Below are positions 26,414 to 34,771 of a stretch of DNA of 64,000 nucleotides, piece after piece. The stretch lies in assembly GCA_050516505.1 (NCBI GenBank), contig CP191518.1, positions 1,178,001 through 1,242,000 on the forward strand. The letters run 5' to 3'. The position numbers and the translations under genes were made by a program. The notes under the pieces are model-generated. The model searched no databases. It saw only the letters and a program-made list of their open reading frames with translations, and was not told the origin of the DNA. This DNA is from Scandinavium ludwigii_A (GTDB lineage Bacteria > Pseudomonadota > Gammaproteobacteria > Enterobacterales > Enterobacteriaceae). Position 1 is the stretch's first letter, and each line of letters opens with the position of its first letter.

Positions 26414-27364
26414 TTACAGTTTGGCGGCGAGTAAATCTTCCAGCTTGCGCTGGTCAACGGCGAACAAGCGAATACCATCCGCCAATTTGTCCACCGCCAT
26501 AGGGTCCTGATTATGTTCCCAACGGAACTGCGCTTCGGTGAGCGGGGCCGGGCGGTTGAAGAATTGCGAGGCCGGAATGAGTTTGCGGGTAACCGCGTCC
26601 TCTTTTTCCTGCAACTCTTTCAGCAGCGGCGGGGCGATGGTCAAGCGGTCGCAGCCTGCCAGCGCCAGAATTTGCTCCGTGCGACGGAAGCTCGCGCCCA
26701 TCACCACCGTGTTGTAGCGGTGCTGCTTGAAGTAATCGTAGATATTGCGCACCGACTTCACGCCCGGATCTTCTTCCACGACGTAAGGGTCCATCGGCTC
26801 GCGCTGCTGATACCAGTCGTAAATGCGCCCGACGAACGGGGAAATCAAGAACACGCCCGCTTCGGCACAGGCGCGGGCCTGAGCGAAGGAAAACAGCAGC
26901 GTCAGATTGCAGTGAATGCCTTCTTTCTCCAGCACCTCGGCGGCGCGAATGCCTTCCCAGGTCGACGCCAGCTTGATAAGAATTCGGGATTTATCGATGC
27001 CTTGATCGGCATATAGCTGCACCAGATGTCGCGCTTTGGCGATGCTTTTATCTTGATCAAAGGACAGCCGGGCATCCACTTCGGTGGAAACACGTCCGGG
27101 AATGCTTTTCAGAATTTCCGCACCGAAATTGACCGCCAGTTTGTCGCAGGCGTCAACGACCTGCTGCTCGCGGCTGCTGCCCTGTTTTTTGGCATACGCC
27201 ACCGCGTCGTCAATCAGGTGGGTGTAGTGTTCAAGGGCTGCGGCTTTCAGCAACAGGGAAGGGTTGGTGGTGGCATCTTCCGGCTGATAGTGGCGGATGG
27301 ATTCGATATCGCCGCTGTCGGCGACGACTGTGGTGAACTTCTTGATACCGTCTAGCTGGTTCAT
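26414..27364 (-). CDS. talA: Transaldolase A
   Basis: 316 residues, the TalA length. It transfers a dihydroxyacetone unit between sedoheptulose-7-phosphate and glyceraldehyde-3-phosphate. The Schiff-base Lys131 is in RILIKLASTWEG; YQPEDATTNPSLLLKA (about 26-41) is the family signature. The ATG at 27364 (MNQLDGIKKFTTVVADSG) has GGAGT upstream; the in-frame extension to 27388 is rejected. First gene of talA-tktB and divergent from maeB across 274 bp. Confidence 0.95.
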   Translation of the reverse strand: MNQLDGIKKFTTVVADSGDIESIRHYQPEDATTNPSLLLKAAALEHYTHLIDDAVAYAKKQGSSREQQVVDACDKLAVNFGAEILKSIPGRVSTEVDARLSFDQDKSIAKARHLVQLYADQGIDKSRILIKLASTWEGIRAAEVLEKEGIHCNLTLLFSFAQARACAEAGVFLISPFVGRIYDWYQQREPMDPYVVEEDPGVKSVRNIYDYFKQHRYNTVVMGASFRRTEQILALAGCDRLTIAPPLLKELQEKEDAVTRKLIPASQFFNRPAPLTEAQFRWEHNQDPMAVDKLADGIRLFAVDQRKLEDLLAAKL

Positions 27365-27638
27365 GAAAAGAGACTCCTTAAAAAGCAAAGTGTTAGACGA
27401 AGGCTCTCGCTTGCACTTCGGGGGAATTCAGGTCATGCCTAACTCAAAAGCATAGCAGACGGGGCCGCCTTGGTTGACGACACTGCTTAACAGGAGTGTT
27501 AAAAATTAATAACAAAATTGCGTTTTGATGACGAGAGTATGGCAGCCTTCAAAGTTTACGAGACCGCGAAAGGGGATACTCACGGGTTAGCACCGGGAAC
27601 ACATTTCTCCTCTTTCTGTGACGTAAAAGGAATCTAAA

Positions 27639-29918
27639 ATGGATGACCAGTTAAAACAAAGCGCTCTCGATTTCCACGAATTCCCAACGCCAGGCAAAAT
27701 TCAGGTCTCTCCGACTAAGCCACTCGCTACGCAGCGCGATCTGGCTCTGGCCTATTCACCGGGCGTGGCCGCCCCGTGCCTCGAAATCGAAAAAGACCCG
27801 CTGGCGGCATTTAAATACACCGCCCGTGGCAATCTGGTGGCAGTCGTTTCGAACGGCACCGCAGTGCTGGGCCTGGGCAATATTGGCGCGCTCGCCGGTA
27901 AGCCGGTCATGGAAGGAAAAGGGGTGCTGTTCAAAAAATTTGCCGGGATTGACGTCTTTGATATCGAAATTGACGAACTCGATCCGGACAAACTGATTGA
28001 TGTGGTCGCCGCGCTGGAGCCAACATTCGGCGGCATCAACCTCGAAGACATTAAAGCGCCTGAGTGTTTCTACATTGAACAGAAACTGCGCGAGCGGATG
28101 AAAATCCCGGTCTTCCACGATGACCAGCACGGCACCGCGATTATCAGCACCGCCGCCATTCTCAACGGGTTACGCGTGGTTGAGAAAAACCTCTCCGACG
28201 TACGGATGGTGGTGTCCGGCGCGGGTGCGGCGGCAATCGCCTGTATGAACCTGCTGGTGGTGCTGGGGATGCAGAAGCACAACATCGTGGTTTGTGACTC
28301 CAAAGGCGTTATCTTCAAAGACCGTGAACCGAACATGGCGGAAACTAAAGCCGCGTATGCAGTGGATGACGACGGCAAACGCACGCTGGACGACGTGATT
28401 GACGGCGCGGATATCTTCCTCGGCTGCTCAGGCCCGAAAGTGCTGACTCAGGAAATGGTCAAGAAAATGGCGCGCGCGCCAATGATCCTTGCCCTGGCGA
28501 ACCCGGAGCCGGAAATTCTGCCGCCGCTGGCGAAAGAAGTGCGCCCGGACGCGATCATCTGCACCGGTCGCTCCGATTACCCGAATCAGGTGAACAATGT
28601 CCTGTGCTTCCCGTTCATCTTCCGCGGCGCGCTGGACGTCGGCGCGACCGCGATCAACGAAGAGATGAAGCTGGCAGCGGTTCACGCGATTGCTGAACTG
28701 GCCCATGCCGAGCAGAGCGAAGTCGTGGCGTCGGCGTATGGCGATCAGGATCTGAGTTTCGGCCCGGAATACATTATTCCAAAACCGTTTGACCCGCGCC
28801 TGATCGTTAAGATCGCTCCGGCGGTGGCCAAAGCGGCGATGGATTCCGGTGTGGCGACACGTCCCATTGCAGATTTTGCCGCCTACGAAGAAAAGCTGAG
28901 CGAGTTCGTCTACAAAACCAACCTGTTCATGAAGCCGATTTTCTCCCAGGCGCGTAAAGAGCCGAAACGCGTGGTGCTGGCGGAAGGGGAAGATACTCGC
29001 GTATTGCACGCGACGCAGGAGTTAATCACGCTGGGACTGGCGAAGCCGATTCTGATTGGTCGCCCAAACGTGATCGAAATGCGCCTGCAAAAGCTGGGGC
29101 TGCAAATGAAGCCGGGCGTCGATTTCGATATCGTGAATAACGAATCCGATCCGCGCTTTAAAGAGTACTGGATGGAGTACTACAACATCATGAAGCGCCG
29201 GGGGATCACCCAGGAGCAGGCGCAGCGTCATGTGATCAGCAACACCACCGTGATTGGCGCAATCATGGTTCAGCGCGGCGAAGCGGATGCGCTGATTTGC
29301 GGGACCATCGGTGATTATCACGAGCACTTCAGCGTGATCCAGCAACTGTTCGGCTATCGCGACGGGGTGCATACCGCCGGGGCGATGAACGCGCTGCTGC
29401 TGCCGAGCGGTAACACTTTTATCGCGGATACCTACGTTAACGACGATCCGACCCCGGAACAGCTGGCAGAAATCACCTTGATGGCGGCAGAGACCGTGCG
29501 TCGTTTCGGGATCGAGCCGCGCGTAGCGCTGCTGTCACATTCGAACTTTGGTTCGTCCAACTGCGCGGCCGCCACTAAAATGCGCCAGACCCTCGACCTG
29601 GTACGCGCCAGTGCGCCAGAGTTGATGATTGACGGTGAAATGCACGGCGACGCTGCGCTGGTGGAAAGCATCCGCCACGATCGTATGCCGGACAGCCCGC
29701 TGAAAGGCGCAGCAAATATTCTGGTGATGCCGAACATGGAAGCGGCGCGTATCAGCTACAACCTGCTGCGCGTGTCGTGCTCGGAAGGGGTGACCGTCGG
29801 ACCGGTACTGATGGGCGTGGCGAAACCGGTGCATATTCTGACGCCTATCGCGTCGGTGCGTCGTATCGTCAATATGGTCGCGCTGGCGGTGGTCGAGGCA
29901 CAGACTGAGCCACTGTAA
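27639..29918 (+). CDS. maeB: NADP-dependent malic enzyme MaeB
   Basis: 759 residues, the E. coli length. Residues about 1-425 are the malic enzyme (YSPGVAAPC, FHDDQHGTAIISTAA and the VVSGAGAAAIACM nucleotide loop); residues about 430-759 are a phosphate acetyltransferase-like domain that in E. coli is regulatory rather than catalytic and senses acetyl-CoA. The enzyme decarboxylates malate to pyruvate and makes NADPH. Ribosome-binding site AAAGGAAT before 27639. A single gene, divergent from talA and convergent with hemF across a repeat. Confidence 0.96.
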   Translation: MDDQLKQSALDFHEFPTPGKIQVSPTKPLATQRDLALAYSPGVAAPCLEIEKDPLAAFKYTARGNLVAVVSNGTAVLGLGNIGALAGKPVMEGKGVLFKKFAGIDVFDIEIDELDPDKLIDVVAALEPTFGGINLEDIKAPECFYIEQKLRERMKIPVFHDDQHGTAIISTAAILNGLRVVEKNLSDVRMVVSGAGAAAIACMNLLVVLGMQKHNIVVCDSKGVIFKDREPNMAETKAAYAVDDDGKRTLDDVIDGADIFLGCSGPKVLTQEMVKKMARAPMILALANPEPEILPPLAKEVRPDAIICTGRSDYPNQVNNVLCFPFIFRGALDVGATAINEEMKLAAVHAIAELAHAEQSEVVASAYGDQDLSFGPEYIIPKPFDPRLIVKIAPAVAKAAMDSGVATRPIADFAAYEEKLSEFVYKTNLFMKPIFSQARKEPKRVVLAEGEDTRVLHATQELITLGLAKPILIGRPNVIEMRLQKLGLQMKPGVDFDIVNNESDPRFKEYWMEYYNIMKRRGITQEQAQRHVISNTTVIGAIMVQRGEADALICGTIGDYHEHFSVIQQLFGYRDGVHTAGAMNALLLPSGNTFIADTYVNDDPTPEQLAEITLMAAETVRRFGIEPRVALLSHSNFGSSNCAAATKMRQTLDLVRASAPELMIDGEMHGDAALVESIRHDRMPDSPLKGAANILVMPNMEAARISYNLLRVSCSEGVTVGPVLMGVAKPVHILTPIASVRRIVNMVALAVVEAQTEPL

Positions 29919-29937
29919 TTGGTTAACCGTGATTGCT

Positions 29938-30029
29938 TTCCCTCTCCCTAACCCTCTCCCACGGGGAGAGGGAACCGATTGGAGTCTTTTTTCCCTTCTC
30001 TCTGTGTGAGAGGGCCGGGGAGAGGGGAT
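29938..30029. repeat. Compound inverted repeat (CCCTCTCCC / GGGAGAGGG type)
   Basis: CCCTCTCCCTAACCCTCTCCC at its left is followed by ACGG and GGAGAGGG; a second copy reads CCCTTCTCTCTGTGTGAGAG and then GGCCGGGGAGAGGGG. The parts can form two local hairpins or one large one with the outer arms paired. It fills the whole maeB-hemF gap and reaches within a few bases of the hemF stop. The element resembles a dispersed intergenic repeat seen in many enterobacteria; it may also terminate both convergent genes. Confidence 0.75.
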
Positions 30030-30032
30030 AAA

Positions 30033-30932
30033 TTACACCCAGTCCCGAACCTGAATAAACGCATTCAAGGCAGCCTCTGGGCTGCCTTCTTCTGGCTGAT
30101 AGTTGTATTCCCAGCGCACCAGAGGCGGCATCGACATTAAAATCGATTCCGTGCGCCCACCGGTCTGTAAACCAAACAGCGTACCGCGATCCCACACCAG
30201 ATTGAATTCCACGTATCGACCCCGGCGATAAAGCTGGAAGTCGCGCTCACGCTCGCCGAAAGCCAGCGCTTTGCGGCGCTCGACAATGGGCAGATACGCC
30301 TCGGTATATCTGTCGCCCACGGCTTGCATAAATGCAAAGCACTGGTCGAAATCGGGTGTATTCAGATCGTCAAAGAACAGGCCGCCGATGCCGCGCTGTT
30401 CGTTGCGGTGCTTGAGGAAGAAGTACTCGTCGCACCATTTTTTGTAACGCGGATACACCTCTTCGCCAAACGGCTGACAGAGATCCCGGGCGACGGTGTG
30501 CCAGTGTACGGCGTCTTCGTCAAAACCGTAGTACGGCGTTAAATCAAAACCGCCGCCAAACCACCACACCGGGTCAGCGCCCGGTTTTTCAGCAATAAAG
30601 AACCGCACGTTGGCGTGGCTGGTGGGCACAAAAGGATTGCGGGGATGAACGACCAGCGAAACGCCCATCGCTTCAAAACTGCGACCGGCCAATTCTGGGC
30701 GATGCGCAGTGGCCGACGCCGGCATTGCATCGCCGTAGACGTGAGAGAAATTCACGCCTGCTTGTTCGAATACGCCGCCGTCTCGCAGTACTCGGCTCCG
30801 CCCGCCGCCGCCCGCATCTCGCTGCCAGCTATCTTCAATAAACGCGCTGCCATCGACTGCCGCAAGCTGCTGGCAGATCCGGTCCTGAAGCGTCAGTAAA
30901 AAGGCTTTAACCTGTGCGGCATCGGGTTTCAT
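30033..30932 (-). CDS. hemF: Oxygen-dependent coproporphyrinogen III oxidase
   Basis: 299 residues, the E. coli HemF length. It decarboxylates two propionates of coproporphyrinogen III to give protoporphyrinogen IX, using oxygen, in heme synthesis. Family blocks: MGVSLVVHPRNPFVPTSHAN near residue 90-110, WWFGGGFDLTPYYGF near 123-137, and RRGRYVEFNLVWDRGTLFGL near residue 230. Its start overlaps the amiA stop by one base (TAATG), as in the E. coli amiA-hemF operon. Confidence 0.96.
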   Translation of the reverse strand: MKPDAAQVKAFLLTLQDRICQQLAAVDGSAFIEDSWQRDAGGGGRSRVLRDGGVFEQAGVNFSHVYGDAMPASATAHRPELAGRSFEAMGVSLVVHPRNPFVPTSHANVRFFIAEKPGADPVWWFGGGFDLTPYYGFDEDAVHWHTVARDLCQPFGEEVYPRYKKWCDEYFFLKHRNEQRGIGGLFFDDLNTPDFDQCFAFMQAVGDRYTEAYLPIVERRKALAFGERERDFQLYRRGRYVEFNLVWDRGTLFGLQTGGRTESILMSMPPLVRWEYNYQPEEGSPEAALNAFIQVRDWV

Positions 30933-31801
30933 TAACGTCTCTTCACGTGTGCTTTCTGATTATCGAACCAGTTGAAATAACTGATGATGCCCGAGGCAAT
31001 CGCGTTGGCGATTTTCTGACGAAATGCGCTGGTGCCCAGCAGCTTCTCTTCACCCGGGTTGGTGATAAAGGAGGTTTCAACCAGCACTGACGGAATCGAC
31101 GGCGACTTCAGCACCACGAAGGCGGCCTGTTCAGTGCTGCGGCTATGCAGGCGATGCACCGGTTTAATTTGCTTAAGAATATGGGAGCCGAGCGTCAAAC
31201 TGTTCTTAATCGTGTCAGTTTGCACCAGATCGAACAGCACCTGCTGTAACAGATGATCTTTATCCATCGCTTTTTTACCGGCTAGCTCATCGGCGGCGTT
31301 TTCCTTATCGGAAAGGTATTTCGCCATGGCGCTACTGGCCCCGCGATTGGACAGGGCAAACACCGATGCTCCGGCGGCACTCGGGTTGGTGAAGCCATCG
31401 GCGTGGATCGACATAAACAGATCCGCCCCGTGCTTGTGGGCGATTTCCACGCGGTCATACAGGGGAATAAAGGTGTCGCCGGTGCGTGTCAGATGGGCAT
31501 CAATGCCGTGATTGCGCAGAATGGAACGCACGTTTTTGGCTATTGCCAGCACCACGTGTTTCTCTTTCGAACCGCCGTGCCCGATGGCGCCGGTGTCAAT
31601 GCCACCGTGGCCTGGATCGAGCATCACGACGCGACGCGCACCGGATTTTTTAGTCGCGGGTTTACTGTGACCATTGCTGGTTTTCAGCGTTCCATCTTTG
31701 GCGATAGCGTTCGACATACCGGATAGCGTCAGCGCGGCCAGTCCGGCTTTTAGCACCTGGCGGCGAGATGCGAGTGTCTTTAGGGGTTTGAAAGTGCTCA
31801 T
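30932..31801 (-). CDS. amiA: N-acetylmuramoyl-L-alanine amidase AmiA
   Basis: 289 residues, the AmiA length. A twin-arginine signal peptide (SRRQVLKAG at 12-20, cleavage after SNAIA at 34) sends the folded enzyme to the periplasm by the Tat system. The Amidase_3 domain has zinc ligands in LDPGHGGIDTGAIG and the SIHADGF loop, and a late catalytic Glu in SVLVETSFITN. It cuts the stem peptide off murein during cell separation and is activated by EnvC. First gene of amiA-hemF, divergent from ypeA. Confidence 0.95.
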   Translation of the reverse strand: MSTFKPLKTLASRRQVLKAGLAALTLSGMSNAIAKDGTLKTSNGHSKPATKKSGARRVVMLDPGHGGIDTGAIGHGGSKEKHVVLAIAKNVRSILRNHGIDAHLTRTGDTFIPLYDRVEIAHKHGADLFMSIHADGFTNPSAAGASVFALSNRGASSAMAKYLSDKENAADELAGKKAMDKDHLLQQVLFDLVQTDTIKNSLTLGSHILKQIKPVHRLHSRSTEQAAFVVLKSPSIPSVLVETSFITNPGEEKLLGTSAFRQKIANAIASGIISYFNWFDNQKAHVKRR

Positions 31802-32013
31802 GCGGCCCGATTTGTAAAAATAAATATTCCATGTGTTATATCGTATCGTGTTTTCCGTTACGACAATCTGGGATGAGAATTGTTTTACTTTTCATTTCAA
31901 TACGTGACAATGCAACATTATGCCATTTTTTTGACCGTTATTCGCAAGTTATTGGAGATTTAGGATGATCACGCCATAATCACTGTTTTAAACCTAAAAT
32001 GATGGGCAATACC

Positions 32014-32439
32014 ATGGAGATTCGCGTTTTTCGCCAGTCCGATTTCGAAGAGGTTATTACGCTTTGGGAGCGTTGCGAGCTATTACGCCCCTGGAACGAC
32101 CCGGAAATGGATATCGAACGTAAGCTAAACCATGACGTTAGCCTGTTTCTGGTGGCGGAAGTGAATGGCGAAGTGGTCGGCACCGTGATGGGCGGCTACG
32201 ACGGTCATCGCGGCTCGGCCTATTATCTCGGCGTGCATCCGGAATATCGCGGACGCGGCATCGCCAATGCACTGCTGAATCGTCTTGAGAAAAAACTGAT
32301 TGCGCGTGGCTGCCCGAAATTACAAATCATGGTCCGTGAAGATAACGATATGGTGCAGGGCATGTACGAGCGCCTGGGCTATGAACATGCGGATGTGGTC
32401 GTGCTCGGGAAGCGTCTGATAGAAGATGAAGAATACTGA
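32014..32439 (+). CDS. ypeA: GNAT acetyltransferase YpeA
   Basis: 141 residues, the YpeA length. A single GNAT domain; the acetyl-CoA loop is YYLGVHPEYRGRGIANALL (RGRGIA at its core) near residues 69-87. The target is unknown. ATG 32014 gives the E. coli start MEIRVFRQ; the upstream in-frame start at 31999 is less likely. The gene overlaps yfeZ by 14 bp, so the two are translationally coupled. Divergent from amiA. Confidence 0.93.
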   Translation: MEIRVFRQSDFEEVITLWERCELLRPWNDPEMDIERKLNHDVSLFLVAEVNGEVVGTVMGGYDGHRGSAYYLGVHPEYRGRGIANALLNRLEKKLIARGCPKLQIMVREDNDMVQGMYERLGYEHADVVVLGKRLIEDEEY

Positions 32440-32875
32440 TTTTTTACCGTCGGCATACGATGGTCACGGGCGGCTACGGCTGCCTTTTGTGTTTTGGTGT
32501 GTCCTGTTGTTACAGGCGCGAACCTGGGTCGTCTTTGTGATGGCCGGGGCCTCGCGTCAACAGGGCGGGACACTGCTGGATCTGTTTTATCCCGATCATG
32601 ATAATTTCTGGATTAGCCTGCTGCCTGGCGTGCCTGCGGTGCTCGCCTTTCTCCTGAGCGGACGGCGACAACAGCTTCCGCGTTTGTGGCCGCTGATGCG
32701 CTGGGTACTTATTCTCGCGCAGCTCGGACTGTTACTCTGGCAACCGCTGCTGTGGTGGCAGGGTGAACCGCTGAGCGGAATTGGCCTGGCACTGGTTATT
32801 GTGGACGGTTTTGCGCTCTGGTGGCTGCTCAGCAACCGCCGTTTACGCGCCTGTTTTTCTCCGCAAGAGGATTAA
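32426..32875 (+). CDS. yfeZ: Inner-membrane protein YfeZ (DUF2919)
   Basis: 149 residues. Four hydrophobic segments, near residues 20-40, 60-77, 88-105 and 112-132, predict an inner-membrane protein. It starts inside the end of ypeA (14-bp overlap), as in E. coli. Function unknown. Confidence 0.88.
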   Translation: MKNTDFLPSAYDGHGRLRLPFVFWCVLLLQARTWVVFVMAGASRQQGGTLLDLFYPDHDNFWISLLPGVPAVLAFLLSGRRQQLPRLWPLMRWVLILAQLGLLLWQPLLWWQGEPLSGIGLALVIVDGFALWWLLSNRRLRACFSPQED

Positions 32876-32876
32876 T

Positions 32877-32904
32877 GGCACTTTTTTGCCATTCTGGACT
32901 CCAA
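32877..32904 (+). promoter_or_regulatory. Possible sigma-E promoter of yfeY
   Basis: GGCACTT at 32877-32883 and TCCAA at 32900-32904, 16 bp apart, resemble the sigma-E pattern (GGAACTT and TCAAA/TCTGA) and lie 30-60 bp before yfeY, which is a sigma-E target in E. coli. Both boxes deviate from consensus, so this is tentative. Confidence 0.35.
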
Positions 32905-32937
32905 CAGGCGTTGTGTTGACATACAAAGGATCCTCGA

Positions 32938-33525
32938 ATGAAATCAATGCGTTTATTGCTCTGCGCGCTGCCCCTGGCCTTAACCGGCTGTGCCACCGTC
33001 AGTAATGGCTTTAATTCTGTGCACTGGTCGGCGGCGTATCCGTGGAACTGGTTTGGTTCCTCAACGGAAGTGACCGAGCAGGGCATCGGTGATTTGACCG
33101 CCTCCACGCCGCTGAATGAAGAGGCCATCAACGATGCGCTCGACGGCGATTACCGCGTGCGCAGCGGCATGAAAACCGACAAAGGCACCATCGTCAAATA
33201 CTTCGAAGCGCTGAAAGACGACAAGGTCGCGTTGGTGGTGAATGGCGAGGGCGGAAGTATCAGCCGGATTGACGTCATGGACAGCGACATTCCGGTAGCC
33301 GACGGTGCAAAAATCGGTACACCGTTCAGCGAGGTGTACAGCAAAGCGTATGGCAACTGTGAAAAAGCCAGCGGTGACGACAGCGCCAACGTTGAATGTA
33401 AAGTCAAAGATAGCCAACATATCAGCTATATCTTTAGCGGCAGTTGGGGCGGCCCGCAGGAACTGATGCCGCCGGATGACTCCCTGAAATTCTGGAAAGT
33501 CAGCAAGATTATCTGGCGCCGTTAA
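32938..33525 (+). CDS. yfeY: Lipoprotein YfeY
   Basis: 195 residues, near E. coli YfeY. The lipobox LALTGC puts the lipidated Cys at residue 18; the next residue is Ala, which favours outer-membrane sorting. The rest is a soluble domain starting with WSAAYPWNWFGSSTEVTEQGIG, plus a Cys pair (YGNCEKASGDDSANVECK). YfeY is induced by sigma-E in E. coli, so an envelope-stress role is likely; the molecular function is unknown. It follows yfeZ on the same strand. Confidence 0.9.
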   Translation: MKSMRLLLCALPLALTGCATVSNGFNSVHWSAAYPWNWFGSSTEVTEQGIGDLTASTPLNEEAINDALDGDYRVRSGMKTDKGTIVKYFEALKDDKVALVVNGEGGSISRIDVMDSDIPVADGAKIGTPFSEVYSKAYGNCEKASGDDSANVECKVKDSQHISYIFSGSWGGPQELMPPDDSLKFWKVSKIIWRR

Positions 33526-33562
33526 TTTGCGTCTGAGCAAGCCGCCGCCTGAAAATTGCGGG

Positions 33563-33610
33563 TATAATGCCCGCCATCAATAATGCCACGAGATCGTGGC
33601 ATCTTTTTTT
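33563..33610 (+). promoter_or_regulatory. Perfect -10 box followed by a terminator-like hairpin before yfeX
   Basis: TATAAT at 33563-33568 is followed by the hairpin TGCCACGAGATCGTGGCA (33584-33601) and T7 (33604-33610), all within 23 bp of the yfeX start. The hairpin most simply ends the yfeY transcript, but a transcript started at this -10 box would meet it within about 30 bases. No good -35 element is visible. Confidence 0.5.
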
Positions 33611-33632
33611 CAGCCTTTCAGGAGAAGCAGCG

Positions 33633-34532
33633 ATGTCTCAGGTTCAGAGCGGCATTTTGCCGGAACATTGCCGGGCGGCGATTTGGATTGAAGCCAATGT
33701 CAAAGGGGACGTCAACGCCCTACGTGAATGCAGCCGGGTTTTTGCCGATAAGCTGGCAACCTTTGAGGCGACATTCCCCGACGCCCATCTCGGCGCTGTC
33801 GTGGCGTTTGGTCACGACACCTGGCGCAGCCTGAGCGGCGGCGTCGGTGCTGAAGAGCTGAAAGATTTCATCCCTTACGGTAAAGGTCTCGCCCCCGCGA
33901 CGCAACACGATGTGTTGATCCACATTCTCTCCCTGCGTCATGACGTCAACTTCTCCATCGCCCAAGCGGCGCTGGAAGCCTTTGGCGACGCCATCGACGT
34001 GAAAAGCGAAGTACACGGTTTCCGTTGGGTCGAAGAACGCGACCTCAGTGGTTTCGTTGACGGGACTGAAAACCCGGCAGGTGAAGAAACGCGTCGCGAC
34101 GTGGCGGTGATTGCCGACGGTGCAGATGCGGGCGGCAGCTACGTGTTTGTCCAGCGCTGGGAGCACAATCTCAAGCAGCTGAACCGGATGAGTATTCCTG
34201 ATCAGGAAATGATGATTGGGCGTACCAAAGAAGCCAACGAAGAGATCGACGGCGGCGATCGCCCGGAAACCTCGCACTTGACGCGCGTCGACCTGAAAGA
34301 GAACGGCAAAGGCCTGAAAATTGTTCGTCAGAGTCTGCCGTACGGCACCGCCAGCGGCACGCACGGCCTGTACTTCTGCGCCTACTGCGCGCGTCTGTAC
34401 AACATCGAACAACAGCTGTTAAGCATGTTTGGCGATACCGACGGGAAGCGTGATGCGATGCTGCGTTTCACTAAGCCTGTGACCGGCGGCTACTACTTCG
34501 CGCCGTCGCGGGATAAATTACTGACGCTGTAA
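33633..34532 (+). CDS. yfeX: DyP-type heme peroxidase YfeX
   Basis: 299 residues, the E. coli YfeX length. It has the DyP features: GFVDGTE at 140-146 with catalytic Asp143, and the proximal heme ligand His215 in ETSHLTRVD, followed by an Arg-containing LPYGTASGTHG stretch. YfeX oxidises porphyrinogens; a proposed iron-release role from heme is disputed. It is cytoplasmic or associated with an encapsulin in other bacteria; none is here. ATG 33633 has AGGAGAAG upstream; the in-frame extension to 33567 would overlap the hairpin. Confidence 0.95.
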   Translation: MSQVQSGILPEHCRAAIWIEANVKGDVNALRECSRVFADKLATFEATFPDAHLGAVVAFGHDTWRSLSGGVGAEELKDFIPYGKGLAPATQHDVLIHILSLRHDVNFSIAQAALEAFGDAIDVKSEVHGFRWVEERDLSGFVDGTENPAGEETRRDVAVIADGADAGGSYVFVQRWEHNLKQLNRMSIPDQEMMIGRTKEANEEIDGGDRPETSHLTRVDLKENGKGLKIVRQSLPYGTASGTHGLYFCAYCARLYNIEQQLLSMFGDTDGKRDAMLRFTKPVTGGYYFAPSRDKLLTL

Positions 34533-34540
34533 TGTATGCG

Positions 34541-34572
34541 TGCCCGGTGGCGCTTCGCTTACCGGGCCTACG
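34541..34572. repeat. REP-like palindrome
   Basis: TGCCCGGTGGCGCTTCGCTT followed by ACCGGGCCTACG, the reverse orientation of the copy at 8501. It lies just after yfeX. Confidence 0.75.
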
Positions 34573-34679
34573 TAATGTATGCCACTTGGCGGTTTTATTC
34601 TGCTGTAACAACCTCTTATCAATAAGCATCCTGCAAGGGCGTCACCCGCAAGCAACCCTTATTCTGTTTTCAACTTCCA

Positions 34680-34745
34680 AAGCACCAAACGGTATATAAA
34701 ACCGTTACTGCTTTCATCCTCGTTATAAATATTATGACAGTCGAT
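34680..34745 (+). promoter_or_regulatory. cysP promoter region with likely CysB site
   Basis: The AT-rich block beginning ACGGTATATAAAACCGTTAC (from 34690) and the candidate -10 TATAAAT near 34726 lie 30-90 bp upstream of cysP. In E. coli CysB with N-acetylserine activates this promoter from a site in the same place. No exact consensus can be checked by eye. Confidence 0.45.
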
Positions 34746-34771
34746 AGTCATCACATTTATAAGGGTGCGCA

